A stretch of 64,000 bases of DNA from Annona cherimola (lineage: Eukaryota; Streptophyta; Magnoliopsida; Magnoliales; Annonaceae). Each line of letters opens with the position of its first letter. The first letter of the stretch is position 1. This document shows positions 1 through 12,818 of the stretch, one piece after another. The DNA is taken from positions 8,191,501 through 8,255,500 of the forward strand of contig CM059974.1 of assembly GCA_030490835.1 (NCBI GenBank). The letters run 5' to 3'. The notes beneath the pieces are model-generated. The model was not told the DNA's origin. It searched no databases and saw only the letters and a program-made list of their open reading frames with translations. The position numbers were made by a program, and so were the translations under genes.

Positions 1-753
1 GGCAAGAGTGAGTCCTACATTTAATGATTCTAATCATCGGCTTAATTGCCTAAATCTTCCGGTAGATAAATCACACGCCACGAAGTCAGTCTACATTTCA
101 ATTATTTATGTACATTATTTTATTTCAATTACTTATATACATCATTTTATAACTATCTTTTTTTAAAAAAAATAAATTACATTTAAAAATAAATTCCCAC
201 ATATTTTCCTTGTTGTTTTACCTCTTACCACCTCTCGACGAGAAGTGAGGTCTCCTTGGTGGAAAATATAGCAATTAAGGAAAAAACATAATCGCAGCAC
301 AAAATCTAATTGATCAATAATGCGATGATAGCGCACCACTATAATATATTCTCACGAGATCCTTTTGAGTTCAACAAAAACAAATAATCAAAAATGAAAA
401 AGAGGATGAATTTTACATTATCAAATTGTCAAAAAGTGGTGCAAATTGTTGAAAATAAGTGAAAAAAAAGAGGAAACATGAAAATACATCCTACGGAAAA
501 GAAAGCGTCCGCATTGAAAGTGTTGTCGAATATAGTTTCCCTAGTTATAACCCTTCCTCAGCTTTGCCTACGAAAAAGGCTTACTTGGGCCAAAATTTCC
601 GAAGCCCCAAAATGCCAGAGAAAATTAACACGCCCCTCGCGACACTTGCGCTTTCCCTTTCATAACAGTGCAGATGGGCAGCAGCCTTGTACATGCTTGC
701 AATTCCACACGGGTCCACAATCTCTGGTAGCATTTTCCTAAGTCCTAATTCTA
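1..753. other. Intergenic DNA and presumed 3' UTR of the nonaspanin gene
   Basis: AT-rich sequence with no convincing coding region. The part next to 753 should be the 3' untranslated region of the minus-strand nonaspanin gene, whose stop codon is at 756-754. The two overlapping plus-strand reading frames around 459-741 resemble no family and lie antisense to that presumed 3' UTR, so they were not called. Confidence 0.5.
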
Positions 754-3700
754 CTAGTCACATTTGATGTTTCTATATATCCTTCTCACAAAAAGGGTAG
801 AGCCCAAGTAACCCACAGCTCCTGCACAATGACAAAACATGACAAAGTGATATGAAGTCGGAAAACACGGATCTTTGAGTTCAGAGACAAAGAAGACAAC
901 CAGAAAAAAAAAAAAAATTGATAAAATTAACTTTAGTCATCTACGTAGAGATAATTATATGGGTAATACATCAAGTGCAGGCAACAGACCTGCAGGCGTT
1001 TATGTATGCCATTCATGAAGAAATGTTTCATGAATCAATCACAACATAGCCACCTTATAAGTGGATACTTTTTGCGCAAGGGAAATGCTAAACGTGCCAC
1101 AGAAGGTGCAAATATTCATGCCACAAGTCAATTCAACATAGTTGTTCAAAATGAAGTTGCCTAAATATTCCATATTTTCAAGCCATGCCTCAGTTGCACG
1201 ACTTAAAAAATTCCCCAGCACTTCCCATTTGCCCATCCATTGAAAGTTACCTATCACCTTAAACAATAAAAAGCAAAGGACAAGCTTACCACAGAGAATT
1301 CCTAAACCAAGGCAAAACATCAGTGTGTAGCCGAAGTAGAAGCTTGTCTGGAAGAAGCCTGACATCTTGGTCTTCACATGGTAATAATATATGGAGTAAA
1401 GGAAGACATATACAGCTGTTGATGCTGCTGAGAAGAATGAAGTCCATTGCCAGTGATAATTCTCAGCATTAAGCAAGAAATATGTACCCACAATTGTAAC
1501 GCAGATTGTGACAATTATGAGAATTAGGAAAACTAGCAACATAAAACCATAGACGTAATACACCTGCCCAGGGGAAAATGAAGAAAGGTGAGAATGAAAT
1601 CTGGGCAATCATATGGATCACATTACAGAAACTGCAAAGCTGCTAACTGACATATGCATTTAAACATGAGAGAGAGGCAGTTCATGGCAGAGATCAAATA
1701 GGTAATTTGCACATCTGGCATACTGACACTGGGTATGGACCACTAATTGATTGAGAATCATAAGAATTCCATACAATTTGATACCAACACAATTAATTTT
1801 CTCCAACCAACCATTTCCATTATCCATACATAGGCCGTTTGCTGAATGGACAAGCTGACTTTCAGGCAAGGGCCTCTCTTAATGAACACAGCCTAATGAT
1901 AGTTAGAATACACGATTGAATCACCTTGCCACACTTTCATCCAAACTGCCTTTAGCTCTTGTATCAGTGATGGAAATAGGTTAGATTTGAACATTCTAAG
2001 GAAAATAAACAAGTAAAAATCCAGAGATTATACCTTGTAATTCCAGAATGATGTGAAGACAAAGTACATTTCAATGAATATGCTGCCAAATGGAAGCAGC
2101 CCACCCATCAGTGAGATGACAGAAGGTGTGAGATACCACTTCTTCTCAGGAATTGGACGAGGAATGGTCTTCACTCGGCAGGGATTATTTGGAGAACCAC
2201 TCCAGTTTCTTCCCACAACCGTGCCAAGAAGTGTCAGCGGAAAAGAAATGAATGCCCATATGACAAAGACGACAACCATTGTCCCAAATGGAATAGCAGC
2301 AAGAGATCCATAGAATATAGCAATGGTATTCAGTATGAATCCAATTCCAAAGCACAAAAATGGAAAGAGAGTTGCTGTGAGGATCATTGACTTTATCCAG
2401 TTTTTACCTGAAAAAAGGTAATAGAATGCTTAGAAAACGTATATGAGCAATTCTTTTAACTTGTAGATGACAGACAAGCCACTTATACACTGGAGTATCC
2501 CACCCTAATGATTATTATGCTCCAGAATCACTGAACCAGAAACATCAGCAAAAGGATAGAAAATAGAGGAAATGAAATGAACCAGACACTAAGGTATTAT
2601 ATGAGGAGATCTGTGGAGAAGAACTACAATAGTCATAATTATTGCCCAACGCTGTGGAATGCTCAATTAAGGAGAGACGTCACAGTATATTGGCAATTAA
2701 ATCTGTATTTCCAATATTTTGGGAAGTATTGCCAGATGAGATACTTGAATAATAGTTTTTTCAGAAATTTTTAGCCAGACGTTTGAAGAAAATCATAGCT
2801 TTAAAAATAATTACCAGGATGAGATACCTTGATCCACAGCTTCTTCAGAAATTCTCTGTTGATTAGAGGAAATCATTGCACAGGAACACTACATAAAATC
2901 TTAGCCTAACATAAATCCCATGTCTCATGCTGTACCTTTTGGGGGATGAGAAGTGACCTTGGCCCTCGAAGCATAGTCTAGTTGAACTGACCAAACTACG
3001 AGACCCACATCACGTGAGATATTTCTAAGATGGACTTGACACTGCAATCTCTGATTAATAAGGCGTTACTCATTTTTTGGACGCCTGACAATTCTTCGTT
3101 TGACTCCTTGTTGAACATTTTATGATCAGTAGGATGAATGAAATTCAAGATATATCGGTATCGCTTTAAGAACCCATCAGAATCAAATCTCATAATTCAA
3201 ACTAATCATTTTGGCTTCTAGCACAGGATTATGAACTAGATTCTATTCCTCAACTCAAAAAAGTAAGAACCAAGGAGACGGTTCACCATACCAAACATAA
3301 TAAGATAACCTATAATATTAATTCACAGTTGCAATCAAAGCCCTCTCCCAAACTGAGGTCAGCAGTGTCTTAGCCTAATTTTTTGCACAAATTCAACCAT
3401 TTCGTGTACATAATAGCAGTGTAGGTTCAGAAGATGCAAACTTATGCACCCACCCAGCATTACCCCATGTTATATAGTCCCACGGACAAGAAAAAAGGTT
3501 ACAAACCAATTGGAACTGTGAGTAAGATATGACCCTGTAAACCAAAGTACTGCAACCAAATGATTTTGCCTCTTGATCTTTTCAAATAAATCACTTAACA
3601 AAAGCACCAACTGAAGGAAAGATGCATTAATACTTCAACAGAACTTCGAAAATGCTTACAAACACAAAAAAAAAAAAAAAAAAAAAAAAAGCAGTACTAG

Positions 3701-6700
3701 GGTGTAATGTTATCACAGTTAAGTTTAAGAATCTGTATTAACCATCAATCCAACAAATTGTGCATGGCTGGCAGGAAAAGATAATTTTATAGGAAAATTA
3801 TAACCCTCATGGGGAACATTCTCTCTCAAAGGCAGTCAAGCACATATATAAATAAATGCTGGTCAAGCATATATCAAAATTTTCAGAACATACACTAATG
3901 TAGAGAGTAAATAAAGTACATACCACCATTGCGGGAGTAAAGTCCACCACTAACGTAACCCGCAATAAATGATGTGAGAGCATAACAGACTATGAAAGTT
4001 GTCACAATTGCTCCTCGTCTGTGCAGAAGGCATACCAAAGAAAAGAACATTAAAAAAGAGATTGCATTATCAGAGACAATTTTTGTAAGAAGCAGCCATG
4101 GAATAAGAAGAAAACATCAACAATTGTACCAAAGATAACTAGTGATGATAGAGATCTGTCAATTGATAACAAAGATAACAGAACCAAAACTGATCAGGTG
4201 AAAGCAAGAAGTAATCATCATGCCCTTGCAAACTTTAGTTAACAATGAGAACCAAAACCTTAACATCCATGGAAAAAAAGAAAAAGAATGCTCTCTGATT
4301 CATAAAGCATGACATTTGAGCAGGCCTAACTTCATTGCAGCACCATATCACAAACAAAGAAACATACACAGTGCCAGTCCATATGATGAATCTGCTTTGT
4401 CACATATGATTGATTGTTTCAACCAGTTTCCTAGTAAGAATGACTTCAATTTTGCAGAATGCCAATGAACAAGATGTGTAGATCATTCTGAGAATGAACA
4501 TCACAAGTCAATTGTGAGTATATAAAGTAGGTTGCTGCAACTATAGAGAGATAGAGGGAGAGAGAGGCTCTGCAGACCCAGCATATGATTGGCTTACGTC
4601 AACCAAATCCCAGGTTAAATAGCTTTTCACACAATATTAATGGAGCCTAATTATTGTGTCTACGCTATAAGTTAGGGGTGGGAATCGAGGTGGGCTGTAC
4701 CAGGTCAGGGTTTGCCTAACCCTGATCCTACTTTTTAAAAATTCAATTTGACCTTATTTTTATACCGGGTTGAGACAAGGTCAATTTGACTCTCACTTTT
4801 ATTTAATAGGTCCCGGGACAAACTTCAGGTTGATATCCGACCTGTTTAGGGTAAAAAATGCAGGTCAAATAAGATAATTATAAGAATTTGTATGCCTATC
4901 AAATATAAAGATACATCTATACTAAATTTAAATGTTATATACTTCAATATTTTACTAATTATTAAAAAATACATCATTACTAAAACAAAAATGAGAAAGT
5001 ATAGTATAAATTTATCAGAATAAGTTCTTATTGATTCTTATATTGTTTTCTGGATAAATTGATTTTTCTACTGTTGATATAGTTAATTATAAAAAATGTG
5101 GAAATTTTGAAGAAAATAATAATAAGATTTAAATGTAGGCTTATATTTTTTAATAAATTAATATATGTCGAGCGGGATTAGGACTCTTCAGGTCGGGACA
5201 TGGTCAAGCCATCCCGACCTTAGTTTTGAATTCGGGTCAAAATTTCTAACTCATCCCTATTTCGAGTCAAAAATACATTAGTTTTATCCAGTCAAAAACG
5301 GGTAGAGTCACGGATGAACCCGCCCCAATTCCTACCCCTACAATAAATTAGCTCTAAATTAAAAGCAGTCTCCTCCTACAACGTTGAAAGGGACCACATG
5401 AGGTCAGAACTCAGAAACAAAAAAAAAAAAACAAAAAAAAAACATTTCAACAATGAAAAAAATGTATCAACACAATAAGTGTGCATCTCTCAACTAATCA
5501 ATCCAACCAAAGACTAATAAAATAAAATAAAAATTAAAAAAACAGTAAAACGGGCAGCCTAGTGCCTTAGGTTCCTGCTATGCACGACAGCACGAGGTTC
5601 GGGGAAGGATCGGACCAGTTTGGGTCTTCAGTATGCAACTGTACCTTGAAAAGCAAGAGGTTGTTTGCACGACTCAAACCCATGACATCCAGGTCACACA
5701 GTGACAACTCTTACTATTGCAATCTTCAAATAAAGCTCAAGCCTCCTACCAGACTTGATAACATACTAGTAAAGACATCTGGAAGTGATAGGTTAGAAAG
5801 TTATGACATACTTATGCAGGATTTTCACGGTCATGAATCACACATAATTCTCAGAAAATAGCATCACAAGAGCCTATTCCAAAGATTTATAAGTTCCATC
5901 AAAAAAAAAAAAAAAAGATTTATAAGTTCAGTGTCAGAGGGAGGCAGGGGCACAATGTTAAGAACTCCCTTCAACTCAAAAAAATACACATTAAATTAAC
6001 ACATAGAACCTCATGCAACAAGACAAGATTGTTGATTTCAGTTTCACTAGATAGAAGTTATAATTGAAACAAAGCATCACAAAGAGGCAGATTTCTGGAA
6101 TGGAGAACAATATCCATACACAATACAAACATATTAATCTGATATCATCTATCGACAGCCTCTTATCTATTTAACAAAGGGAAAATATAATAAAAAGATA
6201 AGTCTTAAACATACCCAATATAGAGCATTCCAATGATAGCCAATAAGATGACAAGCAGAACAAGTGTTGCAAGTTGAGCACCTGTACCAACTACTGAAGA
6301 AAGTAAAACAATGTTACGAGGAGGCCGAAATACATCTCCATGAACAAGCTTCCATCCAGATTCCTCATTCACATCTCTTTCCTGGTTACAAAACAAAGCT
6401 ATAGTAAAATATATATACATATATATTAAAACTGAAAAAATTAAAAAAAAAAAAAAAAAAAAGGACAGGCACAGCCACCAGGACATTTGCAATTATGGCA
6501 TCTGCAATTATGGCATCCTGATGTTGTCATATGCAAGCCTTTAACTATAGACAGCTGCTGAGAATTCAAAAGATGTGAAAATATAAAAGCACACAGTCGG
6601 CAGTCAAGACAGTGCTACCAAAGTCTCTAGGTCATCATCTTCCCGAGCATACTTTGCATAGTCATTTCTGAGAGTTCGCATCAAGATCATCGACACCAGT

Positions 6701-9700
6701 CCGGTAAGAAAGATGACCATCATAAATGAATTGAAAATTGAGAACCAATGAATCTGCACAAGTGCAACATGTTTTATAATTTGGTAAGTATACTACTCCC
6801 TGTGAAAATTTCACAAACAAAAAAGTAAATGAAGAGCAGAAAAATATTCTGATGTGAAAATGACCATGCATTGGATTGTGAACTCTAAGCAGAGTGCATC
6901 TTACAAGTTCCTCAATAGTTTTCTTAGTGATATGTTGTTATATCATTAAAAAAAAATTCAGAAAGGACAGAAACCTAAGTTTTTATAAGGGACAGCATTT
7001 ATCTCGATCACAGGAGATGGAGAGGAACAAGGAAGACATTAAAAAAATGGAAAAAGTATTACCTGGTGCTCAAAGAATGGGTAATCCAAGTACACATCAA
7101 ACCTCCGTGCAAAAGTTATATTTGTTGCTATCCACCTCACTGAATATGTCAGATCAATTGTCTTCCCAACTTCAAGAGGTTTGGGAGTATCTTGAGTAAG
7201 ATTGACATGAATTATCTGCAAAAAATAGAAGTTAATGCAAAAGTGCGATCACCATAAAACACTTTCAGACTGGCTCTGGCACTAGGCTAAAGATGAAGAC
7301 CTGGTCTTTGTTGTACTTTATAATGATATTCTTGTGGGTGAAAAGTAAATGCCTGTTGTCATTGCTTTTATCAGGATGGCGTTCTCCAACAAAACCTGAT
7401 CTCAAACAGTAGATTAACCAGTCACAAGGATTAGTACAAGCATTGGATGAAACTGAAAAATTAAAAATAATTACAGAATATTGATTCATACCCCATAAAG
7501 GCAAGTCATCTTCAGCACGTAATCAGCAATCCAGGAATGAAGAGGGGGGGAAATAGAGAAAATTAGGAAAATAAGTCTTCTGGGAAGAAAATAAATCATA
7601 AATCATCTCATTTCAATTAAATACAAAACATGTAAAACCGGGAGGGCTGTCATAAATAGCATACCCATGAAGAACTCAAACCAGTATGTATTCTCAATTG
7701 CATCCCTAAACTGTTGCACTTTTGAGGAATCCAATTCAAGTTGACAGATAGAGCTCCGGTCAACATTTTCTGCAAATTGCAAGCATCGAATTAAATATAG
7801 GTGAAGGCTATTTGAAACACTGCACTTGAGGGATAACAACCATAGTCATTAAATCATAAAATGGTTTCCCACCAATAGTTTGTAAACAACTAAATAATAA
7901 ATTAATCGACAAAGAATACATACTTTGAAATTTAATATCAATTTGGCTGTCAATGAGTTCATTCCCGCCCAGAACCTCACCAAGTCCCCCCCATTTGTGA
8001 GACGGGTTGTCTGAGGGATGGCAAAATGGAAGACTGAAATAATTGTATGTCTCCTGGGGATTGTTATAAGGCCCAACTTTGTTCACCCAAAGGGTGACAG
8101 GTTCACCAATTTGATACTGCAAGAAGAACCCATGAGAATTGTCAGAACAATTTATAATAAACAGTTTCATCATCCAAATATTGCAATTACATTAGGTTCC
8201 ATTTGGCCTGAGGTCTAAAAAAAAAAAAGTGAGAAAGTGATTTAATATGATGGGGATAATGATTACAAGTAAAGGGAATAAAGACAAAATAAATAAGCTA
8301 ATTGTATGGAAAATGTGAAAAAAATGATTGAAATATAAAGAAATAATAAAGGGCGTGTTCAGGATGTGGAATGAGATGGGGATGAGAATCATGGAATGGA
8401 AGTTTTCATTTCCAAAAACAAACAAAAAAAAAATTCTATCATTCCCAATGCATAACAACTTACTTTTCCCATTTCTCATACTACTTTTTCTCACCCTCAA
8501 TATAATTTCTCACATCCCAATAAACAACAACTCTACCTCATTTCATCCTCATCCTAAATAGGCCTAAAAAATTAAGTCGATTAGATAGTTAAGATGTCAA
8601 ATAATATTAGAAGGTGTATAGGAAGGAGTCGAAAAGTTCTCTTTTTTTCTTACCTCTTACCAAACAACCTAGGCGACCCCAAATTGCCAAATGGAGAAAA
8701 TGCAAGGTAAAAATCGTAGATGTATTGGTCCATCTTATTCTATATCAGCCAATGTAAACCTTCACATGTGCTTATAATGCCATGGTTTACGAAAGAACAA
8801 GAGGTGCCTTGCAAGTCTTTTCACTTTCTGCCCACATTTTCCAGGTAGACTATATTATTCAAAAACATAAACATGCTATTTATTTTAAATATCTGCAAGT
8901 GATGTTAGCAGATAGCAGTAGTGAAACATAACATGCAATCCAACTGATTTTATCATGTTATGAGATGCATTAGCTCTCTATTCTATTTCCATCTTGATGT
9001 TATCATGATTGTTTTTCTGTTTATTCATATATGAGTTGATTCAATAATGGAAATGTAGAGAATTTCCCAGAAAAACATTCCATAGTACAAGGAAGCTAAT
9101 CTCCCACGCAGAAGACCAACAAGGGGTCAGTACCAATGAAAAATTACAAACTACTCTAGGGAAGATCAGTAAAACAGTCATCTATGTCAGGCACAATTAC
9201 TATTCTATCTTGTCATTGCTTCCAACAGGACAGAAAACATCATAGGCGGTGACCGGCTGCATCCAACCAAGGTGAGCAATGCATCAAATTTTTGATAAAA
9301 ATGGTAACTACTTGCGCGCAGTCCACATGTTAGATACCTTGTGGATGCGCGTTGGCCGCGACTAACATGGACAATGCATCAAATTTTCAAGATGCATGGC
9401 AAATACTAACGCCCAGCTCACATATTAGGATTCTGTTCACCAAAGCGCCTAAATCGAGGGGGAAAAGGTCAAATGAAAACAGCAAGAAAATTGAAACAAC
9501 AATGTGCTAATAATAATAATGACGACAACAACAAATAGTCTGCAGCACATAGAACACTCCCGTAGCCCTAAATATCAGCATGCAGCATTTGCGGGAACGG
9601 ATTTCTATCGGTAACTTCTAAGAAAATAAAAAAAGAAAGGCAACATCTGTCAAGAAATGGATTTGGCGGAAATTAGAAGCTCGAAGACAGAAATGTCTAA

Positions 9701-10056
9701 AGTAATAAAAGATCTATGGCAAGATTTAAGCATTCCAAAACCAGATCTACTAACTATAGCAGTGCATGCAGAAAAAAGCATCCCTTGAGAGCCAAACATC
9801 AAACAGAGGTTGCCCGATCCAAAGGAATTCCATCCAGATCCGTTCGAAGATGGAATTAACTACCGGAGGAAGATCTGGGGCCCCAGAAAATGAGATTGAT
9901 CTTGGCTAAGGTCCGACATCGAATTCCATTGGTTGGAAAGTAGAAGAGGGGAAAACATACCTTGTGATCTGATTCGGAAGCGGATGACGGAATGGCCAAG
10001 ATGCAGAAGCAGAGGAGGACGGAAAGGAGACAGGAGGATCGAATGGGGAAGATCAT
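754..10056 (-). CDS. Transmembrane 9 superfamily member (nonaspanin/EMP70, TM9SF3-like), 12 exons
   Basis: Coding exons (high to low): 10056-9961, 8116-7924, 7769-7665, 7509-7492, 7395-7301, 7215-7063, 6753-6619, 6381-6215, 4018-3924, 2407-2034, 1563-1290, 821-754. They sum to 1773 nt, giving 590 aa and a TAG stop, which fits the 589-593 aa usual for this subclass. Exon 1 encodes a signal peptide ([11 protein letters not shown]..., likely cut near residue 27). A luminal domain with [19 protein letters not shown] follows, then the first membrane span in exon 7 (about residues 224-247, after FFEHQIHWFS) and eight more hydrophobic spans with the family blocks [19 protein letters not shown] and TYFLLNAE. 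The C-terminus RNIKCD carries a KXD-type signal that in plant EMP proteins binds COPI and retains the protein in the Golgi. The family acts in endomembrane cargo sorting. All introns start GT and end AG, and phases agree at every junction. The exon 5 donor (GTCTTC) is weak. Large introns hold transposons. Confidence 0.93.
4673..5340. mobile_element. Non-autonomous hAT-type element in a nonaspanin intron
   Basis: The 668-bp element begins TAGGGGTGGGAATCGAGG and its end, read on the other strand, begins TAGGGGTAGGAATTGGGG, giving terminal inverted repeats. Flanks are CTATAAGT (4665-4672) and CAATAAAT (5341-5348), a 6/8 match taken as a decayed 8-bp target duplication. The interior has no transposase frame. 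It lies in the 2.2-kb intron between the exons ending at 6215 and starting at 4018, and belongs with the TAGGGGTG elements at 30.3, 36.7 and 54.3 kb. Confidence 0.75.
5551..5735 (-). mobile_element. tRNA-derived SINE
   Basis: The reverse strand has a pol III B-box-like GGTTTGAGTCG (5680-5670) and an older A-box region upstream. A conserved SINE body follows, ending in the block that reads GGGCAGCCTAGTGCC on the plus strand near 5551, then an A/T-rich tail. This layout matches a common angiosperm SINE type as I remember it. It sits in the same nonaspanin intron as the hAT element, in the same orientation as the gene. Confidence 0.65.
7492..7509 (-). other. 18-nt micro-exon of the nonaspanin gene
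   Basis: The exon sequence after an AAG acceptor is ATGACTTGCCTTTATGGG, followed by the donor GTATGA. It is needed to join FEFFM (exon ending at 7665) to FVGERHPDK (exon starting at 7395), giving the family-conserved string FFMDDLPLWGFVGE. One base is supplied from each side: G plus AT gives Asp, and G plus GT gives Gly. Without it the frame is lost and the conserved DDLPLWG motif is missing. Confidence 0.85.
8190..8695. mobile_element. Nested MITEs in nonaspanin intron 1
   Basis: An outer pair of imperfect inverted ends (TTAGGTTCCATTTGGCCT near 8192; the opposite end reads CCTAGGTTGTTTGGTAAG near 8690) encloses a second inverted-repeat unit at about 8347-8568. The inner unit begins GGGCGTGTTCAGGATGTGG, and its other end reads GGCCTATTTAGGATGAGG. 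The outer right part, with ATTAAGATGTCAAATAA-like sequence and TTACCTCTTAC, recurs near 47300-47362. No coding capacity. Target duplications could not be fixed. Confidence 0.5.
8700..9840. other. Non-coding remainder of nonaspanin intron 1
   Basis: No coding sequence seen. Two diverged direct repeats share CAATGCATCAAATTTT (about 9280-9345 and 9372-9432), each followed by a segment with CCACATGTTAG or TCACATATTAG. No transposon ends were recognised here. Confidence 0.4.
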
Positions 10057-10344
10057 CGCTACGGAGGATCTGGCGCTGCAAGCAAAGGGCCGGCCTCTGG
10101 CGAAGAAAAAGCTAGCGGAGGAAGGAAGACAAAGGACTCCGGTTTTCCTACAATCCGACTAGTGTGCGTTTGCCCTCTTGACGCGAAGTTTGCTCGGGTT
10201 CTAGTGGGACCTACGTCTCTCTCATCCGGGCCATAAAAGTAAATCCTATTAGCACAAATGACTAGCTTAACTCATTTTAAAAAATCAATGATCAAAAGTA
10301 ATCATTTGCTTAGTCCAAATTAACAGTATTATTCTTCTTTTTTT
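10057..10344 (-). promoter_or_regulatory. 5' UTR and promoter region of the nonaspanin gene
   Basis: Sequence directly upstream of the predicted ATG (10056-10054). The first ~150 bases are GC-richer than the surroundings and contain CT/GA-rich stretches typical of plant leaders. No clear TATA box was found, which fits a broadly expressed gene. The exact transcription start cannot be read from sequence. Confidence 0.4.
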
Positions 10345-10600
10345 TTGATATTTTACATCATATCTCAATTCATATTACATTCAGACCCTGAGACAATTCT
10401 AACAAACTTACAATGGAAGACGACAATAAGCTTCCACACATCAAGTGGGGAGACCACTAGCTCCCATCAAAGTATAAAGGATGACCACATGCCTCCACCC
10501 ATATTTGGGTTCAGAATCTCACATGAGATTCGAACCACGCATCCGCTGGGAACGGAAATCCCGTTCCGCAGCCGATGACCAGACAAGGTGTTGTAGTTTA
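10345..10600 (-). mobile_element. Possible SINE fragment upstream of the nonaspanin gene
   Basis: The minus strand carries TGGTTCGAATC (10536-10527), a good pol III B box, after GC-rich tRNA-like sequence. The rest of the unit runs toward a T-rich plus-strand stretch near 10335-10347 that could be an A-tail on the minus strand. The A box is weak and target duplications were not found, so this is a suggestion only. Confidence 0.35.
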
Positions 10601-11029
10601 TTTGAATTCTGGCTCAGGTGTAAATAGGCCCGCATAAATGAAGAATGCGATGGGCCTAGAAATTAGGATGGAAATGAGTAGAAAATTAATTATTGAGATC
10701 ATCTACTAATGAAGCTGTTGTTGCAGGGCTGGGGACGTTATTCGACAGTCAGCATTTGTTGATGTAGCCAATTTTGTTATCCCTTGGTGAATAAGTAATA
10801 GACTGAGGACGATTTTAGAGGAAAAATATGGAGCCATTGAGACAATGCCTCAATGGTAACCTGGCATGCCTCAATTGGAATAAGCATCAAGTTTAACACT
10901 CCACAACAACGGTCAGTGGAGGAGAAAAAAGAGACGGTGGTAGCAATCTTCTTTAAGCCCGTGAGAATCAAATGAGAATTTGGGATACAAATGTACTGTA
11001 TAAAGATATATTAAGAGCGAGTAAAATTA

Positions 11030-11436
11030 GACGCATGATCTTTTCAGACCGGTCGGAAATCCGGTGATTTCCGACCGGTCCAAAAATATATTTTTTTTAT
11101 TTTTTTTTTGAAAAATAATTTTATAAATTTGTTAATCTAGTTATATTTATTTTATAAACCAAGTTTTATCATTTTTGGATATATCTATATATTTATTTTG
11201 AATTTTTAAAAACAGGGGTATTTAAGTCATTTTAAGAATATTTAAAATGACTTAAATACCCCTGTTTTTAAAAATCCAAAATAAATATATATACATATCT
11301 AAAAATGATAAAACTTGGTTTATAAATTAAATATAACTAGATTAACAAGTTTATAAAATTATTTTTCAAAAAAAAATAAAAAAAATATATTTTTGGACCG
11401 GTCGGAAATCCGACCGGTCTGAAAAGATCGGTCCTC
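11030..11436. mobile_element. Foldback MITE, ACCGGT type, 9-bp target duplication
   Basis: 407 bp, almost one continuous inverted repeat. The ends read GACGCATGATCTTTTCAG and, from the other side, GAGGACCGATCTTTTCAG. Just inside each end lies a local palindrome built on ACCGGTCGGAAATC. The arms share the AT-rich core seen in other foldback elements here, and the centre is the pair CAGGGGTATTT and AAATACCCCTG. The flank GTAAAATTA is perfectly duplicated (11021-11029 and 11437-11445). A 9-bp duplication points to Mutator-like transposition. No coding capacity. Confidence 0.85.
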
Positions 11437-11445
11437 GTAAAATTA

Positions 11446-12600
11446 AACTGAGAATAAATAAAAATGTATTGGAAATGAATAAATAAAAAATGTAATGTCT
11501 CCATCATCTCATCTTATTTTTAAACTAACGCTGCTTGGGGCGACGTCAACCCGGTTCATCGCGGATTATGCTATCTTACCGTTACTCCGTTCCCGTGGGC
11601 CAACTGCCGGTTTGGCTGCAAGAAGCAAGATGTTCTCCAAAATCCAACTGGTAGCCAACGATGAGACCCGGACACGTGTCAGGATGTTTCGCGTTTCTAT
11701 CATGGTTTTCCCACCGTCTACGTAATTTTTTTTTATTGGCACAGGGGGCCCAAAAAAAAAAAAAAAAAAACTTCGACATATTATCTACGTAGTATGCATG
11801 TACAGCGAATCGAATTTTAAGCGGACATTCGCGGAAAGAAAAACGTGGATGTAATTAATTTTTAAATTACGGTGAGTTGTCTAGCCTTCACCTTAATAGG
11901 AAAATATATTTTTAAAAAATGAAGAAGAGAATTATAAGTATAACCGATGAAAAATTATAGTTATTTTGATTGGGATATTATTGAATATTAGAAAGATAAT
12001 TAATAAAAATAATATAATAAAACCAAATGAGTTATTGACATCGTTTGTTATATACTTATTTTTTATTAAAATTTCACAATATATTTGACTGCTAACCTTA
12101 TTGCTTGGGCATTTTACAACGCAGAAGATTTTCTTCTCCGTCGGAAGCCGATCTATGTTTGAATACATTTGAAAGTACTGAGTATTCCAAACGGATCTTC
12201 CCGGTGCACCCTATCTCCTATGGATATTTCCAAAATCACAATCTTTATAGATAAGTAATAAAAGCGATTAAATATTAATTTAACGTGTGTTTTCAGCATT
12301 AACCAGCGTAGGCAGCTATCTTCCTCAAGTATATAAAAAGCTAATCGATGATATGATTGGGATTGTTTAAGGAAAGACGAAAAATACTAAGTCCTTTTAT
12401 GGAGAAAAAACTTTTAAATTTTCTCCTTAACTAATATGCGATTTGAATGAAGATGATGATTCGATGAAATAAAAAATTAGCATAATTAAGCCAAATGAAT
12501 CGTAAGCTGGCTTGTTGATTGAATTAGCAATTTTTTCCCCTTATACGCCGAAAGAGGCAACTTGACTGGATGATTTAGAGCCTCATGTAACAATGAACGG
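11446..12600. other. Intergenic, nothing recognised
   Basis: AT-rich sequence with A-runs and no convincing gene or element ends. The short frames around 11495-11779 and 11932-12168 have no recognisable motifs. Confidence 0.4.
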
Positions 12601-12818
12601 GTTGGATCAGCAGCTCAAACTTTTGGGCCAGGGATTTCGTACGAGCTCAAACGGATCCAGAGATTAGACCAATACGAGTCTTCCAACCAAACCACGCGAG
12701 ACAGATGATGGTTTTCATAAAGGCTTCAAAAGAGCTGGCTTCTCTTTTCTCTGCCCACATCATCCATCACTCTCTAGCCCATTTACATATTATACACATT
12801 GCAGCAGTCTTTGAAAAT

